Source of the DNA: Avibacterium sp. 20-132
GTDB lineage: Bacteria; Pseudomonadota; Gammaproteobacteria; Enterobacterales; Pasteurellaceae
Assembly: GCF_023611925.1 (NCBI RefSeq)
Contig: NZ_CP091456.1
Coordinates: 2,212,001-2,276,000 of the forward strand
DNA length: 64,000 nucleotides
Direction: 5' to 3'
Below are positions 48,001 through 60,201 of the stretch, piece by piece. Within the stretch, counting starts at the first letter, position 1. Each line of letters starts with the position of its first letter. Made by a program: the position numbers and the translations under genes. The notes beneath the pieces are model-generated. The model worked only from the letters and a program-made list of their open reading frames with translations. It did no database searches and was not told the origin of the DNA.

Positions 48001-49639
48001 ATAATGCTTTTGCACTTTCCCACGCAGCAGAACGTGGCATTTCGCCTGCGATTTGGCAAACAAGTTGATAGGCTTTATCAAACTGCGATTTCGCCATTTC
48101 GGAAATCGACATTTTTTGCTCTAAATCTAGAACGTTATTCGTCAAATCTTCCGCTTGCGCGACAAATTCAGCGTGATAATCCTCCACATTTTTAGTAGAA
48201 AGATCGGCCAATCCACAAAGGGTTTTGGCTTTTTCAAGTGCTTGAATAGCCTGTTGATATTGCAGCGCACGGGTTTGTTGGGCATCTAGTGCTTGTTGAT
48301 AATCCGCTAATTGGCTACGCAGTTGATCCACTTCTTGTTCATATTGTTCTAACTGCGCTTGGCTTTCTTCGTGCTGTTCTGATGCTTCTTCTACCGCAAA
48401 TTTTTGTTCTTCTAATTTTTCTCGTAAGCTTTCTACATCATCTTGATAACGCGAGATTTTTTCTTGATGACGTAACGCATTTAGCACCAAATTAAGATGA
48501 TCGAGTGCGCTTTGGTGATCAACCTCAAGGGTTTGCTCATTTTCGTTAAGTTCCGCCAATTCACGGCTAAAATCCACTAAGCGATGTTGTGATAAATCGC
48601 GTTCTGATTTTGCTAAATACCATTCCTTACGATGTGTTAAGGCACTTTCTACATTGCCTCGACGTTCATTGGCATTACGCATATAATCTGACGCCACATA
48701 ATTGGTGGTTTCCGTAATTAAATGCTTGAATAAATCACGATCCGATTGCGTAACTTTAATTGCCTCAAGGGTCATACGGTTTTCACGCAATGCACTTTCC
48801 ATATCTTGAAAGGCTTTACGGACGCCTAAGTTTTCGGGTAATAAATAATCACGCAAGGAGCGAGTAATCGCACTGGAAATTCCTCCGTAAAGCGAGGCTT
48901 CAATGAGTTTATAAAATTTGCTACGATCTGAAGAAGAACGCAGACGTTTAGGAATAATCCCTAAATCAAACATCATTCCGTGATAATCTGTAATGGAATG
49001 ATATTGTTTAAATTGTGCGCCAAGGTTTTCTATTTTTTCTTTTAATTCATTAAGTGTTAGTACCCTTGCTTGACGCTCATTGACCGTTTCAGTTAAAACA
49101 CTTGTTGGTGTTTGTGCAAGACTTAACCCTTGAATAGAAAAGGTTTTGATATCAACTTTTTTATCACGTCCAGCAACTTGTTGTAGACGCGCCCCGACTA
49201 AAACACGTTGATGACGAGAATTCACTGCATCTAATACTGCATAGCAGACACCCGGTTTAAGCTTACCGTGCAACCCTTTGTCGCGTGAACCCGTGGTTGC
49301 CCCCGCTTCTGTGGTATTACGGAAGTGCAATAAGGTTAAATCAGGAATTAACGCGGTAACAAAACCAGCCATTGTGGTTGATTTCCCCGCACCATTCCCC
49401 CCTGATAAGGTCGTGACTAACTCATCTAAATCAAATGTACGGGCAAAAAAACCGTTCCAGTTAATGAGGGTCAGTGAGCGGAATTTTCCACGCTCGACAT
49501 TTTGAGCAATGGGAGCAGGCGCATCTTGCTGTTCTGCTTGCGCTGTTTCAATAATGTCTAATTCTTCAGGTTGATGATTTTCCATTTCTTCACTATCAAG
49601 GGTTAAATTATCATTTTCTACTTCAAATGCTTTGCTCAT
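45092..49639 (-). CDS. mukB: Chromosome partition protein MukB
   Basis: SMC-like condensin ATPase of MukBEF that forms loops along the chromosome. The Walker A is [11 protein letters not shown] at residues 78-88, two long coiled-coil arms flank a hinge in the middle, and the signature [20 protein letters not shown] with [11 protein letters not shown] is near the C-terminus. 1515 residues. Compared with E. coli MukB there are about 46 extra acidic residues before [15 protein letters not shown]. The ATG shares one base with the mukE stop (TAATG), supporting the longer start. Confidence 0.97.
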   Translation of the reverse strand: MSKAFEVENDNLTLDSEEMENHQPEELDIIETAQAEQQDAPAPIAQNVERGKFRSLTLINWNGFFARTFDLDELVTTLSGGNGAGKSTTMAGFVTALIPDLTLLHFRNTTEAGATTGSRDKGLHGKLKPGVCYAVLDAVNSRHQRVLVGARLQQVAGRDKKVDIKTFSIQGLSLAQTPTSVLTETVNERQARVLTLNELKEKIENLGAQFKQYHSITDYHGMMFDLGIIPKRLRSSSDRSKFYKLIEASLYGGISSAITRSLRDYLLPENLGVRKAFQDMESALRENRMTLEAIKVTQSDRDLFKHLITETTNYVASDYMRNANERRGNVESALTHRKEWYLAKSERDLSQHRLVDFSRELAELNENEQTLEVDHQSALDHLNLVLNALRHQEKISRYQDDVESLREKLEEQKFAVEEASEQHEESQAQLEQYEQEVDQLRSQLADYQQALDAQQTRALQYQQAIQALEKAKTLCGLADLSTKNVEDYHAEFVAQAEDLTNNVLDLEQKMSISEMAKSQFDKAYQLVCQIAGEMPRSAAWESAKALLREYPSQKVQAQQTPQLRAKLHELEQRYQQQQSAVRLLKEFNQRAALELETTDEIEDYYAEQESLVDELNEELAEQVEQRSTLRQKREQLNVRYNENANKAPAWLTAQSALERLQEQSHSQFADSQDVMNFMQSLLVKERELTIKRDQLEQKRQQLDEQISRLSQPDGSEDPRLNVLAERFGGVLLSELYDDVPIEDAPYFSALYGPARHAIVVRDLDAVKAQLAQLEDCPDDLYLIEGDPSSFDDSVLSAQELDLGVVVQVSNRELRYSKFPEIPLFGRAAREKHLEALQIERDEVSEHYAECAFDVQKCQRLHEHFSQFVGLHLALAFQPNPEELMAQIRREQGEIERELGQFATTEQQIRLKLDNAKEKLQLLNRLIPQLGVIGDESLLERIEECREQLDLAEQDERFIRQYSVTLSQLEPIANTLQSDPENYERLKADYEQAKQQQKQIQLRVFALADVVQRKAHFDYKESVQSETSELNEQLRNRLEQVQQQREQQREHVRQKQIRFAQYNQVYIELRSSYEEKNKVLNELLEEISQLGVRADDGAEQRAQARRDELSQQLTTVRNRRRYLEKQLTLIESESENLNRRIRKAERDYKTQRELVVAMKASWCVVLRLSRNSDVEKRLNRRELAYLSADELRSMSDKALGALRTAVADNEYLRDALRLSEDNRKPENKVRFFIAVYQHLRERIRQDIIKTDDPIDAIEQMEIELSRLTAELTNREKKLAISSESVANIMRKTIQREQNRIRMLNQGLQNIAFGQVKSVRLVVNIRDTHAMLLDALSDRHNDYQDLFSDNRITFSEAIAKLYQRLNPHIDMGQRTAQTIGEELLDYRNYLDLEVEVYRGADGWLRAESGALSTGEAIGTGMSILLMVVQSWEEESRRIRGKDIVPCRLLFLDEAARLDAKSISTLFELCSRLDMQLLIAAPENISPEKGTTYKLVRKISGNQEQVHVVGLRGFGATH

Positions 49640-50370
49640 TATTCTTCCCCTTCCTCATCAATTTCTTCTATTTCATCTACATTTTCAACGTCATTTTGTA
49701 CCGCACTTTTCTCATCTTGTAAGGATTGCGGTGTTGCCGCTTCGCCATCACGAATTAAGCGTAATTGTGCTTCCATTGGATCATCACCTGCACGCACTTC
49801 AGCACCAAAACGAAATACCGCTTCTGAAATCACAAATTTACCACTATGCTGATCCCCTACGGTAGCAATCATTCCTAGACGGCGTAAGCGGTTAAGTGCT
49901 GCTCGTACTTTTTCAGCTAATTTCTGTTTATCTAAATCAGATCCTGAAGAACGCTGATTGACGGTTTTTAACAGTTTGCTTTCATCAGCAAGATTTAATA
50001 ATTCATCATAAACTTCTTGTGTGGTAAAAATACCTTGTTGAGCAAGACGCTCTGGACTTAAATACAAGTAACATAATACTTTTCCCACAAGCATTTCTAG
50101 CTCGGAAAGAACAGAACGCGCAATTAATGTTGTTGCTTTTGGACGTAAATAAAAGAAACCTTCTGGCGCACGAATTAATTCTACGTTATAACGGCGATAA
50201 AATTGATCCAACTCATATTGAAAATCCATTAAAAAGGCGTGATTATCAAGCTGTTCAATACTAATATGTCTTCCCGCTCGTAATTGGCTGTCCACAACAG
50301 GAAAAAGAGGATTTGCAATGGCTTGAGCTTGTTTTACTGAAATTATATCTTGTAACTGATCTGTCATCAT
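49639..50370 (-). CDS. mukE: Chromosome partition protein MukE
   Basis: Winged-helix subunit that with MukF bridges MukB heads. 243 residues. Diagnostic stretches are [40 protein letters not shown] and [12 protein letters not shown]. The acidic tail is rich in Glu and Asp. Located 8 bp after mukF and overlapping mukB by one base. Confidence 0.97.
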   Translation of the reverse strand: MMTDQLQDIISVKQAQAIANPLFPVVDSQLRAGRHISIEQLDNHAFLMDFQYELDQFYRRYNVELIRAPEGFFYLRPKATTLIARSVLSELEMLVGKVLCYLYLSPERLAQQGIFTTQEVYDELLNLADESKLLKTVNQRSSGSDLDKQKLAEKVRAALNRLRRLGMIATVGDQHSGKFVISEAVFRFGAEVRAGDDPMEAQLRLIRDGEAATPQSLQDEKSAVQNDVENVDEIEEIDEEGEE

Positions 50371-50378
50371 TTTTTCTC

Positions 50379-51704
50379 TTAATTATATTCATCAATAATA
50401 TGGGCTTGTACTTCAGCCCCCGCCTGATTTATTTCTTCCCATTGTGGATATACGCCACTTAAATCACCACTCGCCATTCCTAGCCGTACTGCTTGATCGA
50501 CAATAATTCTTGCTACATCAAAATGTCGTTCGACAGGATAATTATCTAACTGTTCTTTTAACACAAGGCTAAGATTAATAGGACGATGATTTTCGCGATA
50601 AGCAATTAATAGAGCTTGCATATGTTCAACAATTTGTTCGTGCAAATCAGCCAAACTTTCGTATTGTAATGCTTCTGGCAACTCCCCTAGCGCATCTTCT
50701 TCACGTAATACAAGCTCTTCATCACGCAAATCTACTAAACGTTCTGCTTGTGCAGTCCATAAATACCAAGGATTTTCAAAATAATGTTGAATAGATTGGC
50801 GTAAACGTTGTGAAAACACACGATTTTTATCCATATCAATCGCTGTACGGATAAATTTATGTACGTGGCGATCATAACCAATCCACAAATCAATAGATTG
50901 TTGCCCCCAGCTGATAATGCGGTCTAATTTTGCTTGTAAATCAATAATAAGTTGATCGATAAAATAAAGATTCTGCTGTCCGATCACACAATCTTGAATA
51001 CGCAATAATTGTGCTTGCAATTTATCTCCAGCGGAATTGAGTGTATCTTGCAATTCACGTAAATTGCTTGAGGTTTCATCTAATAAACGTTCACAGCTTG
51101 AAATCGCTGCTTGCCAATCTTTGGTTAATAGCTCAGCGATTTCATCTTTAATGCTTTGCTGACTTTCATCCATCACACGTTGTGAGAAATCAATGCTGTC
51201 AAAAATCTCTGCCACAGAATATTTTAATGGCGCAAACACATTGCGTCGCCAATGATTTTCATCTCCACCCTCTTCTGCCGCTTCAGAAGCACGTTGAATT
51301 TCATCTGCCACAATAGAAAGCTGGACGGAAAGGCGTAACGCAGAAAATTCACGTTGGCGAATGTAATAGTCCGAAACCCCAACGCCCAATGGGGTTAAAC
51401 GATAGATTGCCAAACCTTCGGTGAATTCGCTACTAAAGCGATTGAGAAAACGCTGTTTCACTAATTCATTAATCGCATTATTGGCTCGAGTAGCAATATT
51501 ATCGGGGGATTGCTCAAAGGCTGACGCGGTATGACGGAAAATATCCACTAAATCCGTTTCTAACATCTCACCGTCTAAACGTTCATTGTTATAAATCGCA
51601 ATAGCCAATAAAAACGCCAAACGATCAGTCGGCAAATTAAGCGAAAATTCTCGCTCTCTTGCCCAAGAAACCAATTCAGGGATTGTTTGTGATGTTTCAA
51701 GCAT
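50379..51704 (-). CDS. mukF: Chromosome partition kleisin MukF
   Basis: Kleisin that links the MukB heads. 441 residues, starting with the winged-helix dimerisation domain ([20 protein letters not shown]), then a helical middle region and the C-terminal domain that caps MukB ([20 protein letters not shown]). First gene of mukF-mukE-mukB. The cmoM gene that precedes mukF in E. coli is absent; instead a divergent brnTA locus begins 167 bp away. Confidence 0.97.
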   Translation of the reverse strand: MLETSQTIPELVSWAREREFSLNLPTDRLAFLLAIAIYNNERLDGEMLETDLVDIFRHTASAFEQSPDNIATRANNAINELVKQRFLNRFSSEFTEGLAIYRLTPLGVGVSDYYIRQREFSALRLSVQLSIVADEIQRASEAAEEGGDENHWRRNVFAPLKYSVAEIFDSIDFSQRVMDESQQSIKDEIAELLTKDWQAAISSCERLLDETSSNLRELQDTLNSAGDKLQAQLLRIQDCVIGQQNLYFIDQLIIDLQAKLDRIISWGQQSIDLWIGYDRHVHKFIRTAIDMDKNRVFSQRLRQSIQHYFENPWYLWTAQAERLVDLRDEELVLREEDALGELPEALQYESLADLHEQIVEHMQALLIAYRENHRPINLSLVLKEQLDNYPVERHFDVARIIVDQAVRLGMASGDLSGVYPQWEEINQAGAEVQAHIIDEYN

Positions 51705-51812
51705 TGTGTATTCTCACAAGCAAATAAAAATTAGACAAAAATTGTAGTTGATTATACAGGATTTTTTACGGATCTTGTAGATCGTTTTTTTACCAAAAAT
51801 GTTTACAAAAAT

Positions 51813-51840
51813 TTGTCATTTAGCAAAATGTATTTACAAT
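51813..51840 (+). promoter_or_regulatory. Promoter of the brnTA locus
   Basis: TTGTCA and TACAAT are separated by 16 bp, each matching 5 of 6 consensus positions. It lies 32 bp before the brnT start codon. AAATGTTTACAA and AAATGTATTTACAA flank it and may be operator half-sites. Confidence 0.65.
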
Positions 51841-51871
51841 AAAGAAATGGTTATTTGATTTAACATTCAAA

Positions 51872-52110
51872 ATGGAAATTGAATTTGATCAAAAGAAAAA
51901 TCAGCGCAATATTGAAGAGCCTCAACTCTCGAGAGAAAAGATTATCCCGAACCGCGTTTTTTAGCCGCGGGTTATGTGGGTACAACAGCGCGATTACATA
52001 TTCTTGTATTTACGCCAATAAAAACAGGAATTCGAGTGATTAGCTTCCGTAAAGCAAATGCAAGGGAGGTCAAAAAATATGAAGACAGAAAAAAACATAC
52101 CACTAATTAA
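51872..52110 (+). pseudogene. brnT: BrnT-type toxin, disrupted by internal deletion and frameshift
   Basis: The locus opens MEIEFDQKKNQRNIEEPQLS, a typical BrnT start, then runs into a stop (TAG) after IIPNRVF. In another frame the C-terminal part is intact: ERKDYPEPRFLAAGYVG, then RLHILVFTPIKTGIRVISFR and KANAREVKKYEDR, ending at 52110. The central segment (roughly 15-20 residues, usually FDW...EDxR) is missing. The result is a non-functional toxin gene. Its end overlaps the start of brnA, the normal brnTA coupling. Confidence 0.85.
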
Positions 52111-52396
52111 TGTTGAGGGGGAAGCCCGAGAATTACAGCAAAGTGACTTTACACAAATGAAATCGTTACAAGAAACAATGCCTGATTATTTTGTCAATAT
52201 GGTGCTTGCACATCAAACTGAAATGGAAAAACAAGGGCATATAAAACCAAAAGTAAGAGGTAAACAAAAAGCGCCAACCAAACAAATTATCACTATTCGC
52301 TTATCACCAGAAGTCATTGAAGCCTTTAAAGCCACTGGAAAAGGTTGGCAATCACGCATCAATGAAGTACTTCTCCAGCATATTCACTCAGTATAA
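52079..52396 (+). CDS. brnA: BrnA-family antitoxin
   Basis: 105 residues, intact. It begins MKTEKNIPLINVEGEARELQ with GGGAGG upstream; the in-frame ATG at 52058 lies within brnT and is not needed. The C-terminus has the ribbon-helix-helix QIITIRLSPEVIEAFKATGK followed by GWQSRINEVLLQHI, characteristic of BrnA. BrnA normally binds BrnT and represses brnTA; here it is an orphan antitoxin that may still act as a repressor. Confidence 0.9.
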   Translation: MKTEKNIPLINVEGEARELQQSDFTQMKSLQETMPDYFVNMVLAHQTEMEKQGHIKPKVRGKQKAPTKQIITIRLSPEVIEAFKATGKGWQSRINEVLLQHIHSV

Positions 52397-52422
52397 TTAT
52401 CAATGACCGCATCATCATAATA

Positions 52423-52431
52423 AAGTGCGGT
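52423..52431 (+). repeat. DNA uptake signal sequence
   Basis: AAGTGCGGT between brnA and ttcA. Confidence 0.85.
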
Positions 52432-52558
52432 CAAAAACGTTCATCTTTTTTTAGCTACCTAAAAAGACCTAAATCCTGCATATTCCTATTGGAAAAAATT
52501 CCATTACCCCTTACTATACGCAAGTTTTTTAAATTGATATAACTGAATAATAAATCCA

Positions 52559-53509
52559 ATGAGTGAAAATTTAACTTCTCAAAACGAAAAAACAAAGAAA
52601 CAAATCTACAATTTCAATAAGTTACAAAAACGCCTACGCCGTAATGTAGGGGCTGCCATTGCTGATTTTAATATGATTGAAGAGGGCGATAAGGTAATGG
52701 TGTGCTTATCAGGTGGAAAAGATAGCTACACTTTGCTTGATATTTTGCTCAATTTACGCCTTAACGCACCGATTCATTTTGACATTGTGGCGGTAAATTT
52801 AGATCAAAAGCAACCCGGCTTCCCTGAACACGTCTTACCTGAATATTTAGAACGCATTGGAGTAGATTACAAAATTGTAGAAGAAAATACCTATGGCATT
52901 GTGAAAGAAAAAATCCCAGAAGGCAAAACCACTTGCTCTCTTTGCTCACGCTTAAGACGTGGGATTTTATACCGCACTGCCACAGAGCTTGGCGCAACCA
53001 AAATTGCTCTTGGTCATCATCGTGATGATATGTTGGAAACCCTATTTTTAAATATGTTCTATGGTGGCAAACTGAAGTCAATGCCACCCAAATTAATTAG
53101 CGATGATGGCAAACAAATTGTGATTCGTCCACTGGCCTATTGCAAAGAAAAGGATATTGAAAAATATGCTATCGCCAAACAATTCCCCATTATTCCTTGT
53201 AATCTATGCGGTTCGCAACCTAACTTGCAACGCCAAGTGGTAAAAGAAATGTTACAGACTTGGGATCGCCAATATCCGGGGCGTATCGAAACGATGTTTA
53301 GTGCAATGCAAAATATCCTACCTTCTCACTTATGCGATAAAAATTTATTTAATTTTAAAGATATTCAACGTGGACAACAGTTAGACGGTGTGGAAGGCGA
53401 TATTGCTTTTGATAAACAAGATCTGCCAACTACCCCATTATACCAAGATGAAGAGGAACAAACCGATTTTAGCCAAAATGAAATGATCGCGTTTAAGGAA
53501 GTGAATTAA
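52559..53509 (+). CDS. ttcA: tRNA-cytidine(32) 2-sulfurtransferase TtcA
   Basis: Iron-sulfur enzyme that 2-thiolates C32 of several tRNAs. The PP-loop is [13 protein letters not shown]; cluster ligands are in [11 protein letters not shown] and [12 protein letters not shown]. 316 residues, the family length. Monocistronic, convergent with nlpC. Confidence 0.96.
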   Translation: MSENLTSQNEKTKKQIYNFNKLQKRLRRNVGAAIADFNMIEEGDKVMVCLSGGKDSYTLLDILLNLRLNAPIHFDIVAVNLDQKQPGFPEHVLPEYLERIGVDYKIVEENTYGIVKEKIPEGKTTCSLCSRLRRGILYRTATELGATKIALGHHRDDMLETLFLNMFYGGKLKSMPPKLISDDGKQIVIRPLAYCKEKDIEKYAIAKQFPIIPCNLCGSQPNLQRQVVKEMLQTWDRQYPGRIETMFSAMQNILPSHLCDKNLFNFKDIQRGQQLDGVEGDIAFDKQDLPTTPLYQDEEEQTDFSQNEMIAFKEVN

Positions 53510-53542
53510 ACATAAAGCGAATTAGAAAGTGGGTAAAAAATT

Positions 53543-53580
53543 AAGTGCGGTGAAAAAAATTAACATTTTCCACCGCACTT
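53543..53580. terminator. Inverted uptake-signal pair between ttcA and nlpC
   Basis: AAGTGCGGTG pairs with CACCGCACTT, a 10-bp dyad between convergent genes, followed by T's on the plus strand. Confidence 0.7.
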
Positions 53581-53610
53581 TTCTATTTCTCTATTTTTAT
53601 AAATGCAATT

Positions 53611-54114
53611 TTACATTCTACGCGCTTGCCAATAAGTGCGCGTCCAGTAAGGGCTATTGAGGGAAGAATAAATCACTCCCCCTTTAGTTGATGCGTGCAG
53701 GAATTGACCATCTTTAACATAAATCCCAACGTGATAGCCATTAGGCCCTCGCCCTGTTTTAAAGAAGACTAAATCTCCTGTTTGAATTTGCGATTTTGGC
53801 ACTTTTGTACCATATTTCACTTGCTCTTTTGTCGTACGTGGTAGATTAATATTAAAACGATCACGAAATGTTTTTTGCACAAATCCAGAGCAATCAATAC
53901 CACGGCGACTTTGCCCGCCTAAACGATAAGGCGTGCCAGCCCATTCTCGTTGATGTTCACTTAATAAGGCGATTGTCATAATTGGATCATCAAGTCGTCC
54001 CTGATAAGAAATTTTTTCATCAGAATCTGAATGATTTGCTGAATGTGGAGACCCTGAACAAGCTGCTAATACAGCAATACCAAGGGAAACTAAAATAAAT
54101 TTAGCTAAACGCAT
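53611..54114 (-). CDS. nlpC: NlpC/P60-family lipoprotein
   Basis: Probable murein endopeptidase anchored in the envelope. The signal peptide ends in the lipobox VLAAC, so Cys19 would be lipidated. The catalytic cysteine is in GIDCSGFVQKTFRDRF, the histidine in GYHVGIYV and the third residue in FLHASTKGG. 167 residues. It lies downstream of ihfA as in E. coli, but the intervening btuCED genes are absent here. MepS would be an alternative name; the context favours NlpC. Confidence 0.85.
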   Translation of the reverse strand: MRLAKFILVSLGIAVLAACSGSPHSANHSDSDEKISYQGRLDDPIMTIALLSEHQREWAGTPYRLGGQSRRGIDCSGFVQKTFRDRFNINLPRTTKEQVKYGTKVPKSQIQTGDLVFFKTGRGPNGYHVGIYVKDGQFLHASTKGGVIYSSLNSPYWTRTYWQARRM

Positions 54115-54183
54115 TTTTTACCTACAAAATAAATAAAAGGAAAGCTATCCAAAAAAAGATAGCTTTCTTATCACATAAATAAT

Positions 54184-54480
54184 TTAAGCCTTTGGCTTCG
54201 ATTTTTCTACTCGAGAACGTAATTTTTGACCGGGTTTGAACACCACGACGCGACGTGCGGAAACAGGTACGCTTTCCCCTGTTTTAGGGTTGCGTCCCGG
54301 GCGTGAGGCTTTATCACGTAATTCAAAATTACCAAAACCCGATAATTTCACATCTTGCCCACTTTCCAACGCTACGCGAATTTCCTCAAAAAAACTTTCT
54401 ACCAATAATTTGGCATCACGTTTATTTAGATTATGCTTTTCAATTAAGCTGTCAGCTAGTTCAACTTTGGTCAATGTCAT
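54184..54480 (-). CDS. ihfA: Integration host factor subunit alpha
   Basis: DNA-bending architectural protein, 98 residues. [20 protein letters not shown] at the start and the DNA-intercalating arm [18 protein letters not shown] are diagnostic of the alpha subunit. It starts 4 bp after pheT, in the conserved pheST-ihfA operon. Confidence 0.97.
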   Translation of the reverse strand: MTLTKVELADSLIEKHNLNKRDAKLLVESFFEEIRVALESGQDVKLSGFGNFELRDKASRPGRNPKTGESVPVSARRVVVFKPGQKLRSRVEKSKPKA

Positions 54481-54484
54481 AATA

Positions 54485-56872
54485 TTAATCTCTCAAATAA
54501 GCATCAAATCGTTGTTTTAATGCGTCTAATACTGCTGAAATTACCGCATTAATTTCTTTCTCTTCAAGGGTTTTTTCCGTATCTTGAATTGTTAAGCTAA
54601 TCGCTAAACTTTTCTTACCTTGTGGTAAATTTGCCCCTTGGTAAACATCAAATAAACTGAGGTTCACAAGCTGTTTTCCGCCCGCTTGACGACAGACTTC
54701 TAACACATCGCCAGCCGGTATTGCGCTATCCACGACAATGGCCAAATCACGTTTATTAGCTGGGAAGCGAGAAATTTCTTTGGCATTTGGCACAGATTTT
54801 TCTGCAATCGCCGCCCATTCAATTTCAAATACAATTGGTTTACCTGACAAACCAAGCTGTTGTACGACTTTTGGATGTACGGTACCAATATAACCGATTT
54901 CTTTATCGTCCAACATAATGGCAGCGGATTGTCCTGGGTGTAACGCTGGATATGATTTTGCAACAAAACGCAAACGATTTCCAGCCTTTGTTAGCGATAA
55001 AATGCGTTCTAAATCCCCTTTTAGATCAAAGAAATCCACATTTTCGCCTTTATGTTCCCAATGAACTGGACGTTTATCCCCTACAATCGCAGCGCCAATA
55101 ACGTATTCTTGACGAACACCACTTTCTGCTTGGCTATCAGGAATAAAGCGTAATCCACCTTCAAAAATACGTACACGATTTTGCTGACGATTTTGGTTGT
55201 AAGCAATGGTGGTAAGTAAGCCCGGTAATAAAGAAACACGCATAGCAGACATTTCACGCGAAATTGGATTTGGTAAAATTAATGCCTCTTGTTGTGGGTA
55301 TAATAATTGCTGAACTTCAGGATCAACAAAGCTATAAGACACAATTTCTTGATAATCACTATCTACAAATGCCGTGCGAACACGAACCAATTCTAATAAA
55401 TGTTCAGGCATTGGTTTCATTTGTAAATGCGCTAACGGTGGATTATTCGGAATATTGTTATAACTGTAAATACGGGCGACTTCTTCGATCAAATCTTCTT
55501 CAATTTCAATATCAAAACGCCAGCTTGGTGAAATCGCTGTCCATAAACCGTCTTGATAACTTACTTGTAACCCTAAGCGTTGCAAAATATCAGTAACTGT
55601 TTCAGTTGGAATATAATGCCCTAGTAGATGATCTAATTTTTCACGGCGTAATTGAACCTGTTTTACTTTTGGTAAATGCACTTCACTGACCACCTCACAA
55701 ATTTCGCCCGCTTCTCCACCACAGATTGCTAATAATAATGCGGTTGCTCGTTCCATCGCATCGCGTTGTAAATTAAAATCAACGCCACGTTCAAAGCGGT
55801 GAGAAGCATCAGTATGCAAGCCATATTGTCTTGCACGCCCTGTAATAGCTAACGGAGCAAAGAATGCGGATTCAAGAATAACGTCTTTTGTTTCGCCATT
55901 TACTCCGCTTGCTTCACCACCAAAAATGCCAGCCATTGCTAATGGACCATTTTGATCGGCAATAAGAAGTGTATTGGGTTGAAGTTTGGCGGTTGTACCA
56001 TCTAACAGGACTAATTCTTCCCCTTCTTTCGCCATACGAACTTGTACAGGCTGGCTCACTTTAGCCGCATCAAAGGCGTGCATTGGCTGTCCTAATTCAA
56101 GTAAAATGTAATTGGTAATATCTACCACTGGATCAATAGAACGGATACCGCAACGGCGTAATTTTTCTTGCATCCAAATAGGCGTTTGCGCCTTAACGTT
56201 CACATTTTTTACCACACGCAATAAATAGCGTGGGCAAGCCTCTGGCGCTAACAGATCAATTTGTGCTTTATCAGTAATAGTTGCTACAACGGGCTGAATA
56301 TCAGGCGTATTGACTGTTTGCTGATTTACCACGCCCACTTCACGGGCAATGCCCGCAATACTTAAACAGTCGGCACGGTTTGGCGTTAAGCTGATTTCTA
56401 CACTGTTATCATTTAATTGTAAATATTCACGTAAATCCGTCCCAATCGGTGCATCGGCTGGCAATTCAATGATACCGTTATGATCGTCAGAAATGCCTAA
56501 TTCGCTGAATGAGCATAGCATTCCTTCAGAAGGCTGACCGCGTAATTTGGTTTTCTTAATCTTAAAGTTACCAGGTAACACTGCACCATCAACCGCACAA
56601 GCCACCTTCAAGCCTTGGCGGCAATTTGGTGCGCCACATACAATGTCTAATAGACGTTCACCACCAACATTCACTTTGGTTACACGCAATTTATCAGCAT
56701 CAGGGTGTTGAGCGCATTCCACCACTTCCCCAACAACAACGCCATTAAATTCACCAGCAACCGCTTCAATGCCATCGACTTCGAGTCCAAGCATTGTAAT
56801 TTGATCACATAATTGTTCCGTGCTAACTTCAGGATTAACCCATTCACGCACCCATAATTCACTAAATTTCAT
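54485..56872 (-). CDS. pheT: Phenylalanyl-tRNA synthetase beta subunit
   Basis: 795 residues, full length. An N-terminal tRNA-binding OB domain ([20 protein letters not shown]) is followed by the B3/B4 editing domain, the B5 domain, the catalytic-like core and the C-terminal anticodon-binding domain ending FDAYLRD. It forms the (alpha-beta)2 enzyme with PheS, which precedes it by 31 bp. Confidence 0.98.
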   Translation of the reverse strand: MKFSELWVREWVNPEVSTEQLCDQITMLGLEVDGIEAVAGEFNGVVVGEVVECAQHPDADKLRVTKVNVGGERLLDIVCGAPNCRQGLKVACAVDGAVLPGNFKIKKTKLRGQPSEGMLCSFSELGISDDHNGIIELPADAPIGTDLREYLQLNDNSVEISLTPNRADCLSIAGIAREVGVVNQQTVNTPDIQPVVATITDKAQIDLLAPEACPRYLLRVVKNVNVKAQTPIWMQEKLRRCGIRSIDPVVDITNYILLELGQPMHAFDAAKVSQPVQVRMAKEGEELVLLDGTTAKLQPNTLLIADQNGPLAMAGIFGGEASGVNGETKDVILESAFFAPLAITGRARQYGLHTDASHRFERGVDFNLQRDAMERATALLLAICGGEAGEICEVVSEVHLPKVKQVQLRREKLDHLLGHYIPTETVTDILQRLGLQVSYQDGLWTAISPSWRFDIEIEEDLIEEVARIYSYNNIPNNPPLAHLQMKPMPEHLLELVRVRTAFVDSDYQEIVSYSFVDPEVQQLLYPQQEALILPNPISREMSAMRVSLLPGLLTTIAYNQNRQQNRVRIFEGGLRFIPDSQAESGVRQEYVIGAAIVGDKRPVHWEHKGENVDFFDLKGDLERILSLTKAGNRLRFVAKSYPALHPGQSAAIMLDDKEIGYIGTVHPKVVQQLGLSGKPIVFEIEWAAIAEKSVPNAKEISRFPANKRDLAIVVDSAIPAGDVLEVCRQAGGKQLVNLSLFDVYQGANLPQGKKSLAISLTIQDTEKTLEEKEINAVISAVLDALKQRFDAYLRD

Positions 56873-56903
56873 ATTCTTTCTCTACATTAAATTCGGTTTT
56901 CAA

Positions 56904-57902
<999 letters not shown>

Positions 57903-57968
57903 CTAATAACAATATAACATCTGAAAAATTTCTTAATGATAATACTAACGCCTTAAAAAATCACGTTT

Positions 57969-58667
57969 TTATTGTGGCTTTTCGCAATTATTCTGCCTTT
58001 CCCATTGTTGAATTTTTTCTTGCACGGAAAGTGCGGTAAAAAATTCACCTGTTTTGGGTAAGGCTTTCACACAAATTTGCTGGTTTTCATAAGTAAATTC
58101 AAGCTGATAACAATGTAAATAAGTGCGGTCGGATTTTTGCTTATTTCCGCCATAACGTTCATCACCTAAAATGGGACTTCCTAAACTTTTCATTGCCACT
58201 CGTAGCTGATGGGTTCTGCCTGTTTGCGGAAATAACATAAACAGGCGTAAATTGGGTTCACAGCTTAGCGAAGAAAAATGTGTAATGGCAGGATTTTCCT
58301 TGCTTTGGCATAATTTCCACGTCCCATTACGCGATTTTTGCATATCCCCAATGATCCGTCCTTGTTTTTTCTTCGGCTTTTCAGTGGATAGCGCCAGATA
58401 GGTTTTCGCGATGCGATGACTAGCAAATAACCCAGACAACGTTGCCGCAGCTTGCTTATTCAATGCTAAAATCAACAATCCTGACGTCGCCCTATCTAAG
58501 CGATGCACCAGCCAAACTTGGGGTAAATTCAATTGTTGAGCCATTAAGGTGGTTAGACCAACCTCTTGCTCATCTTTATGTACGGAAATGCCACAAGGCT
58601 TGTGAATAATGATAAAATCAGCGTGCTGAAAAACAATGTCAAACATTGGCGTTGTGATCTCTGGCAT
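57969..58667 (-). CDS. RluA-family pseudouridine synthase
   Basis: 232 residues. The catalytic motif VHRLDRATSGLLILALN and the RluA-type FPQTGRTHQLRVAMKSLGSP are clear. There is no S4 domain. It resembles a small Pasteurellaceae/Vibrio subfamily of uncertain RNA target (TIGR01621 type). Divergent from cls; an uptake signal lies between them (58684-58692). Confidence 0.82.
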   Translation of the reverse strand: MPEITTPMFDIVFQHADFIIIHKPCGISVHKDEQEVGLTTLMAQQLNLPQVWLVHRLDRATSGLLILALNKQAAATLSGLFASHRIAKTYLALSTEKPKKKQGRIIGDMQKSRNGTWKLCQSKENPAITHFSSLSCEPNLRLFMLFPQTGRTHQLRVAMKSLGSPILGDERYGGNKQKSDRTYLHCYQLEFTYENQQICVKALPKTGEFFTALSVQEKIQQWERQNNCEKPQ

Positions 58668-58701
58668 AATTAGACATTTATAAAAGTGCGGTTAAAAATA
58701 A

Positions 58702-60165
58702 ATGAATTTTACTTTTCAACAGATTATAGCATATCTCATCCCTGTTCTGATTTGGATTTTAACGATCTCCATTACAATGCGATTGGTGATTAAAAAACAA
58801 TCCGTTTCAGCTACCCTTTCTTGGTTGATGATAATTTATCTCGTCCCCGTGGTAGGCATTATCGCCTATTTAGTATTTGGCGAAGTGAAATTAGGGACAA
58901 AACGTGCAAAGGCATTTCGTTTACTTGCACCGAAATTTAATCAATGGTTTGGCGATTTTTCACAATGCCCGCAATTAATCAATCACCATAATACTCTGCT
59001 TTATCGCCCAATTTTTGACTTAGCTAAAAGTCGCTTAAATATTCCTTGTGTGCTGGGTAATGAACTGCATATTTTAGAGACGCCAGAAAGTATCATAAAA
59101 AGCATTATTGATGATATTCATCAAGCCAAACATAGCATCAATATGGTGTTTTATATTTGGTGGAATGGTGGCCTAGTGGAAGACGTGCAACACGCGCTAA
59201 TTGCTGCACAAAAGCGCGGCGTAACAGTGCGAATATTGCTTGATAGTGTAGGCAGTCGTCAATTTTTGAAAAGTAAACATTGCCGTGAAATGAAAGAAAG
59301 TGGCATTGAAATCACCGAAGCGCTACACGTTAATTTACTACGGATGTTTTTTAGTCGTATTGATTTACGCCAACACCGCAAAATTATAGTGATCGATAAT
59401 CAGATTGCTTATACAGGCAGTATGAATATGGTCGATCCGAAATATTTCAAACAAGACAGCCACGTTGGGCAATGGGTGGATATTATGGTGCGTATTAATG
59501 GTGCGGTGTCAGCGGTGCTAAATGGGCTGTATGCGTGGGATTGGCAAATTGAAAGTGATAAAGAAATCCCATTGCAGTTGCCTAATTGCCCTTTATTGCC
59601 CATAGAGAAGAACAATTCTCACGCCGTACAGATTCTTGCGACAGGCCCGGGATTTCCAGATGACTTAATGGCGCAATCTCTTTCTATTGCGATTTTCTCC
59701 GCGCGTAAAAGCATCACGATTACCTCGCCTTATTTTGTGCCAAGCCATAGCATTGCCGAAGCATTACGCATTGCGGCGTTACGCGGTATTGATGTGACGC
59801 TAATTCTGCCAAAGAAAAATGATTCTTTAATGGTTAGCTGGGCGAGCCGTACTTTCTTTGAAGATCTTCTTGCTGCTGGAGTAAAAATTTATCAATTTGA
59901 ACAAGGGCTATTACATACCAAAAGTGTGTTGATTGATAACCGCCTTGTCTTAGTCGGAACGGTAAATATGGATATGCGCAGTTTTATGTTAAATTTTGAA
60001 GTTACAATGGTAGTGGAAGATCAAACTTTTGCTAATGAAGTTACCCTCTTGCAAGAAAATTACCGCCAAAGTTCTTCATTATTAACCTATAAAGATTGGG
60101 TAAAACGTCCTGTTTATCAACGCGTTATCGAACGTTTATTTTTCTTATTCAGCCCACTTTTATAA
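58702..60165 (+). CDS. cls: Cardiolipin synthase
   Basis: Inner-membrane phospholipase-D-type enzyme that makes cardiolipin from phosphatidylglycerol. 487 residues. Two N-terminal membrane helices (IIAYLIPVLIWILTISITM and SWLMIIYLVPVVGIIAYLVF) are followed by two HKD motifs, HRKIIVID at about residue 225 and HTKSVLID at about 408. The length and two HKD sites fit ClsA. A histidine-phosphatase gene follows 36 bp later. Confidence 0.94.
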   Translation: MNFTFQQIIAYLIPVLIWILTISITMRLVIKKQSVSATLSWLMIIYLVPVVGIIAYLVFGEVKLGTKRAKAFRLLAPKFNQWFGDFSQCPQLINHHNTLLYRPIFDLAKSRLNIPCVLGNELHILETPESIIKSIIDDIHQAKHSINMVFYIWWNGGLVEDVQHALIAAQKRGVTVRILLDSVGSRQFLKSKHCREMKESGIEITEALHVNLLRMFFSRIDLRQHRKIIVIDNQIAYTGSMNMVDPKYFKQDSHVGQWVDIMVRINGAVSAVLNGLYAWDWQIESDKEIPLQLPNCPLLPIEKNNSHAVQILATGPGFPDDLMAQSLSIAIFSARKSITITSPYFVPSHSIAEALRIAALRGIDVTLILPKKNDSLMVSWASRTFFEDLLAAGVKIYQFEQGLLHTKSVLIDNRLVLVGTVNMDMRSFMLNFEVTMVVEDQTFANEVTLLQENYRQSSSLLTYKDWVKRPVYQRVIERLFFLFSPLL

Positions 60166-60201
60166 ATGCGGTATAAATTTTCAACGTTTTTAAGGATAGT
60201 A

